From DAOTKC01 sp035449045 (lineage in GTDB: Bacteria > Bacillota > Clostridia > Christensenellales > CAG-917): 8,321 nucleotides of DNA. The stretch spans positions 1 to 8,321 of the forward strand of contig DAOTKC010000051.1 in NCBI GenBank assembly GCA_035449045.1. The letters run 5' to 3'. Positions 5,604 to 8,321 of the stretch are shown one piece after another (within the stretch, counting starts at the first letter, position 1; each line of letters begins with the position of its first letter). The notes under the pieces were generated by a model. That model did no database searches. It was not told the origin of the DNA and saw only the letters and a program-made list of their open reading frames with translations. The translations under genes were made by a program, and so were the position numbers.

Positions 5604-6566
5604 ATGCAACTAATCAACGGCAACTATTCGATAGACGAATTTATCTCGTTGTCAATCAAAAACATCAAAGAACAAGTGGGAAGCGAGAAGGTCATCCTCG
5701 GCCTTTCGGGCGGAGTTGACAGCTCCGTTGTCGCCGCGCTCGTCTCGGAAGCTGTCGGAAAGCAGCTTATCTGTATCTTCGTAGACCACGGCCTCATGCG
5801 CAAGAACGAAGGCGACGAAATCGAGAAGGCGTTTTCCTCACGCGAGATGCAGTTCATCCGCGTCAACGCCCAAGACCGTTTTCTGAATGCCTTAAAGGGA
5901 GTCACCGACCCCGAACAGAAGCGCAAAATCATAGGTGCCGAGTTCATCAGAGTGTTTGAAGAACAGGCTAAAGCCTGCGGCGGCGCCAAGTTCCTCGCCC
6001 AAGGCACCATCTATCCCGACATCGTGGAATCGGGCGACGGCAAAAACGGCGTAGTAAAAAGCCATCACAACGTCGGCGGCCTGCCCAAGGATATGGGATT
6101 TGAAGGCCTTGTCGAGCCGCTCAAATATCTCTTCAAGGAAGAAGTCCGCGCGGTGGGCGCCGCACTCGGCCTGCCCGAAGCGTTGGTTCGCCGCCAACCC
6201 TTCCCCGGCCCGGGATTGGGTGTCCGTGTCATCGGCGAGGTGACCAAAGAGAAGCTTGACATGCTCCGCGAAGCCGACTACATATTCAGAACCGAGGTGG
6301 ACAAGCTGAAGAACCGCCCGACTCAGTATTTCGCCATTTTGACCGGCATTCAAAGCGTGGGCGTCACCGACGCCGCCAGAACATATTCGCAGACTGTCGC
6401 GCTCCGCGCCGTGATGACCAAGGACTTTATGACCTGCATCCCCGCCAAACTACCCTACTCGCTGCTCGTTCGCGTCGCAAAAAAAATCACCCAAAAGGTC
6501 AAGGGCGTCAACCGCGTCGTCTTCGACGTTTCGCCCAAACCGCCGGCGACAATCGAATGGGAATAA
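5604..6566 (+). CDS. guaA: GMP synthase ATP-pyrophosphatase subunit, no amidotransferase domain
   Basis: A 320-residue protein equal to the C-terminal part of GuaA (GuaAb). It adenylates XMP and aminates it to GMP in the cytosol, the last step of guanine nucleotide synthesis. Visible landmarks: N-type P-loop GLSGGVDSSV (33-42); FVDHGLMRKNEG (59-70); QGTIYPDIVESG (133-144); lid KSHHNVGGLP (152-161); RQPFPGPGLGVRVIGEVT (197-214); and a complete dimerisation domain ending KPPATIEWE. Bacterial GuaA is normally about 510 aa, with an N-terminal class I glutamine amidotransferase of about 190 aa. None is encoded upstream: 5333-5603 holds a terminator, AT-rich DNA and a consensus promoter. AAAGGAG (5590-5596) lies 7 nt before the ATG, so this is a native start and not a truncation. 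The enzyme must use free ammonia or a separate glutaminase subunit encoded elsewhere, as in archaea. Confidence 0.93.
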   Translation: MQLINGNYSIDEFISLSIKNIKEQVGSEKVILGLSGGVDSSVVAALVSEAVGKQLICIFVDHGLMRKNEGDEIEKAFSSREMQFIRVNAQDRFLNALKGVTDPEQKRKIIGAEFIRVFEEQAKACGGAKFLAQGTIYPDIVESGDGKNGVVKSHHNVGGLPKDMGFEGLVEPLKYLFKEEVRAVGAALGLPEALVRRQPFPGPGLGVRVIGEVTKEKLDMLREADYIFRTEVDKLKNRPTQYFAILTGIQSVGVTDAARTYSQTVALRAVMTKDFMTCIPAKLPYSLLVRVAKKITQKVKGVNRVVFDVSPKPPATIEWE

Positions 6567-6573
6567 AAATGCC

Positions 6574-6605
6574 AAAATATCCGCCGTTCGGCGGATATTT
6601 TTTTG
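6574..6605. terminator. Bidirectional terminator between GMP synthase and the LRR gene
   Basis: AAAATATCCGCC (6574-6585), loop GTTC, GGCGGATATTTT (6590-6601) form a 12-bp stem starting 8 nt after the GMP synthase stop and running into a T-run. On the minus strand the same stem is followed shortly by TTTTT, so it probably also ends the convergent surface-protein operon. The AT-rich spacer 6606-6652 contains a repeated 9-mer, ATAATTATT (6631-6639 and 6649-6657), and nothing else that I recognise. Confidence 0.9.
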
Positions 6606-6652
6606 CTTTGATAATTAATATTGTTAACTAATAATTATTAAAATGCGGATAA

Positions 6653-7168
6653 TTATTCCAGCGGCGTGCCGACAAAAGCTTGAGGGGATTTTGTTTTTAT
6701 TTGACTTACCACGCTTGTGACGCCGTCGGGACCTACCACGCTGGTGAGGTTTTCGCAACCCATGAACAGCCCCGCGCCGAGCGTGAGGGAGGAGATATTG
6801 CCCAAAATGACCACCTTTTTAAGGTTTACCATATTCATGAAGGCGTAAGCCGAGATTTCGTTGACGCTTGCCGGAATAACGATTTGAGTAACGATTACAT
6901 TATTCATGAAAGCTTGATTGGCGATTTTGTTGACGGAGGGAAGTATGGTGACCTCTCCGACCAATCCGGTATAATTTACTAAAACGCCGCTCTGGACGAC
7001 TTGATATTTTGCCGAAGGGTTGCCCTCTATTCCGAGATTGAGCGTCGACTGGTCCTCGGTTTGGCTGGAGCTCCACGCGGCATAGGTGGTCGTGAGCAGC
7101 ATCGAGGCAAGCGCCGCCGCCGTGAAAAACATTATTATAATTATCGGTAAAATTTTTAGTTTTTTCAT
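6653..7168 (-). CDS. Small secreted BspA-type leucine-rich repeat protein
   Basis: A 171-residue protein with a Lys-rich start (MKKLK) and one long hydrophobic segment (7-27), then TTTYAAWSSSQTEDQ (26-40), a junction like that of the SipW-class signal peptides of TasA/camelysin-type proteins. It is therefore exported or membrane-anchored. Residues 54-171 carry about three BspA-type (LRR_5) repeats with a period near 23: VGEVTILPSVNKIANQAFMN, then VTQIVIPASVNEISAYAFMN, then a more diverged LKKVVILGNISSLTLGAGLF. It ends with AFVGTPLE, a normal repeat boundary for the family, so it may be complete although short. Such repeats usually mediate binding to other cells, matrix or polymers; the ligand is unknown. 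It is the last gene of a minus-strand cluster, 32 nt after the preceding stop, with a weak ribosome site (AGGT). Confidence 0.8.
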   Translation of the reverse strand: MKKLKILPIIIIMFFTAAALASMLLTTTYAAWSSSQTEDQSTLNLGIEGNPSAKYQVVQSGVLVNYTGLVGEVTILPSVNKIANQAFMNNVIVTQIVIPASVNEISAYAFMNMVNLKKVVILGNISSLTLGAGLFMGCENLTSVVGPDGVTSVVSQIKTKSPQAFVGTPLE

Positions 7169-7200
7169 TTTTACCTATACTTTTTTTATATCGGCTCTAT

Positions 7201-7878
7201 TTACTCGGTCATCGTTTCGGCGGCGAGGAAAATCGTCACTATGCCGCCGTTGTCGATGGTGTTCAAAATCACGGGGTCAAGCTCGTCGTCGACCGCGGCA
7301 AACCAGACGCGCACCGAAATGAGATAAGTCGTGCCCGGCTCAAGCAGGTTATAGGCCGTCCAAAGCCCGTTCTCCACCGTGGGCGCGGCGTTCCATTCGT
7401 CTTCGACATAATCCCCGTCGTCAAGATAGGACATCGTGACGGAGATGTGAATGTCGCGTTCGCTTATTATGTCTCCCGTCTGCGTATCGGGATCGAAGTT
7501 GAGGTAGCCGCCGTAAGTCACGCGCAAATCGTGAGGCACCACCTCGAAATAGACCACGTGCTTAGTGAAGACGACCACTGTGGCTAAGGAGGAAAGGCCG
7601 CCCGACTCCGAAAGCAGGTCGGCGTCAATGACGTCGTCACGAGTAAAGGTCTTGTGCTCGGCGATTGCCGAAGGCCGCGCCGTAGCCGGAATTAAGACAT
7701 CCTGACCGATCACGGGGTCGGTGCCCGCCTCGAACTGCAGATAAATTATTTCATTTGCCGAAATTTCAAGCTCCTGCGACTTTTGCAGATTGCTCGAGAA
7801 CCAGGCAAAAGTAAACGCGCCCGCCGCCAGCAGGAAGATCACCATGATTATTATGACTATTAATAGCGAGCGTTTCAT
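7201..7878 (-). CDS. Membrane-anchored or secreted acidic protein, TasA/camelysin-like N-terminus
   Basis: 225 residues with start MKRS, a long hydrophobic segment (5-25) and the motif FTFAWFSSNLQKSQELEIS (22-40). The motif resembles SipW-class signal peptides, in which a TxAxF element is followed by a strand such as ISANEIIYLQFEAG. The rest (41-225) is acidic, has no Cys, and is rich in predicted beta strands. Its C-terminal portion TTYLISVRVWFAAVDDELD, then NGGIVTIFLAAE, is reminiscent of fibre-type surface proteins of Firmicutes. That resemblance is my pattern judgement and not a secure family assignment. The ATG lies 3 nt after the stop of the gene before it, with GGTGG overlapping that gene's end, so they are translationally close-coupled. 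The next gene (LRR) has a similar N-terminal junction. Likely an extracellular structural or adhesive protein; function unproven. Confidence 0.7.
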   Translation of the reverse strand: MKRSLLIVIIIMVIFLLAAGAFTFAWFSSNLQKSQELEISANEIIYLQFEAGTDPVIGQDVLIPATARPSAIAEHKTFTRDDVIDADLLSESGGLSSLATVVVFTKHVVYFEVVPHDLRVTYGGYLNFDPDTQTGDIISERDIHISVTMSYLDDGDYVEDEWNAAPTVENGLWTAYNLLEPGTTYLISVRVWFAAVDDELDPVILNTIDNGGIVTIFLAAETMTE

Positions 7879-7881
7879 ATC

Positions 7882-8321
7882 TTATTCCACCCACATTACA
7901 ATCGAAAAGACAAACCGCGCGCCTATGAAGTTTATCGCGGAATGGGCGAAGCCCTCCATCGACTCATAATCCTCGTCGAGCCAGAGCTGATAGTCGGCCT
8001 CGCTCAAATAAATAAGCTGGAAGGTGACGAGCTGGGTTCCGTTGGGCAGCACTATTTCGTCGCCCGGGCCCTTTGTGACCTGCTGCGAATCCTCGTCGAC
8101 GTAAATTATCCGCCAAGTATAGTTGTCGACATCGGTGGTCGCGGCGGCGCCCGTCCCCAGCGTTATCTCTGCCGAATCGAACTCGATGAACACCTCGAGC
8201 CCGCCCTCCTCGCTGATGCTCTCCAGCATCAGACTGTATTCGGCGATATAGGGCGCGTCGGGTGTGGAAGGGCCGGTCAAGCCCGTTTGGCCGTTGTAAT
8301 TGTCGTTGTCGCCGATAAAGG
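7882..8321 (-). CDS. Acidic extracellular-type protein, N-terminus outside the window
   Basis: The frame is open from the right edge to TAA at 7884-7882, giving 145 whole codons. A TTG at 8280 is not a believable start: the frame continues without a break to the edge, and there is no ribosome site. The visible part begins with a Gly/Asn/Thr-rich, linker-like stretch (FIGDNDNYNGQTGLTGPSTP) and then becomes an acidic, Cys-free, beta-rich domain. It ends ARFVFSIVMWVE. No catalytic motif is visible. Composition and the alternating hydrophobic pattern resemble the protein encoded 3 nt downstream, which suggests related secreted or surface proteins in one operon. The signal peptide, if any, would be outside the window. 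I do not recognise a named family. Confidence 0.7.
   Translation of the reverse strand, partial: FIGDNDNYNGQTGLTGPSTPDAPYIAEYSLMLESISEEGGLEVFIEFDSAEITLGTGAAATTDVDNYTWRIIYVDEDSQQVTKGPGDEIVLPNGTQLVTFQLIYLSEADYQLWLDEDYESMEGFAHSAINFIGARFVFSIVMWVE

Noticed and set aside
5420..5623. Minus-strand 67-codon frame across the spacer before GMP synthase
   Set aside because: It overlaps the consensus promoter and ribosome site of GMP synthase, is low-complexity (KKKK, FF-rich) and has no ribosome site of its own.
7882..8280. Complete 132-residue protein starting at TTG 8280
   Set aside because: The same frame stays open to the window edge, and the TTG has no ribosome site. The gene is better treated as missing its N-terminus.
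1..8321. tRNA or rRNA genes, CRISPR arrays, insertion-sequence ends, toxin-antitoxin or defence operons
   Set aside because: I looked on both strands and saw no cloverleaf-type gene, regularly spaced repeats, transposase motif, terminal inverted repeats or recognisable defence domain.

Overview
The window looks like chromosomal DNA from an uncultured anaerobic Firmicute, probably a Clostridia-type gut lineage. This is an inference. It rests on strong AAGGAGG-type ribosome binding sites, sigma-A-like promoters, compact genes separated by rho-independent hairpins, a MelB-type sugar symporter, a short clostridial-style malic enzyme, BspA-type leucine-rich repeats and SipW-class-like signal peptides. 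TGG encodes Trp and ordinary stop codons end the genes, so the standard genetic code applies. The coding regions are GC-richer than the AT-rich spacers.

Layout, left to right. (1) Positions 1-199, minus strand: the N-terminal part of a small XRE/Cro-type regulator that runs off the left edge, with its own good promoter. (2) Positions 200-572: an AT-rich divergent spacer holding a possible 30-residue ORF and a near-consensus promoter inside that ORF. (3) 573-2090, plus: a complete 12-helix GPH (MelB-like) cation:sugar symporter. It converges through a bidirectional terminator on (4) 2256-2726, minus: an XRE regulator fused to a C-terminal zinc ribbon. (5) About 2897-3910, minus: an aminoglycoside-phosphotransferase-fold kinase with an unusual catalytic loop. 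(6) 4160-5332, plus: NAD(P)-dependent malic enzyme, with its own promoters and terminator. (7) 5604-6566, plus: a GMP synthase that consists only of the ATP-pyrophosphatase and dimerisation domains and lacks the glutamine amidotransferase half. It is expressed from a perfect consensus promoter and ends at a bidirectional terminator. (8) 6653-8321, minus: a three-gene secreted-protein cluster. It comprises a small BspA-type LRR protein, a membrane-anchored or secreted acidic protein with a TasA/camelysin-like N-terminus, and the C-terminal part of a third acidic extracellular-type protein that enters from the right edge.

Most genes here are single-gene transcription units, so the window does not describe one pathway. 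The malic enzyme (malate to pyruvate with NAD(P)H) and GMP synthase (XMP to GMP) are housekeeping metabolism. The symporter and the two XRE regulators are accessory or environment-responsive. The only clear multigene unit is the surface-protein cluster at the right end, whose first genes and promoter lie outside the window.

The points most worth a second look are the split (archaeal-style) GMP synthase with no amidotransferase neighbour, the secreted-protein cluster, the kinase with HGD changed to NFD in its catalytic loop, and the palindrome next to the promoter of the zinc-ribbon regulator. I did not find a convincing new multigene defence or mobile system in this window.
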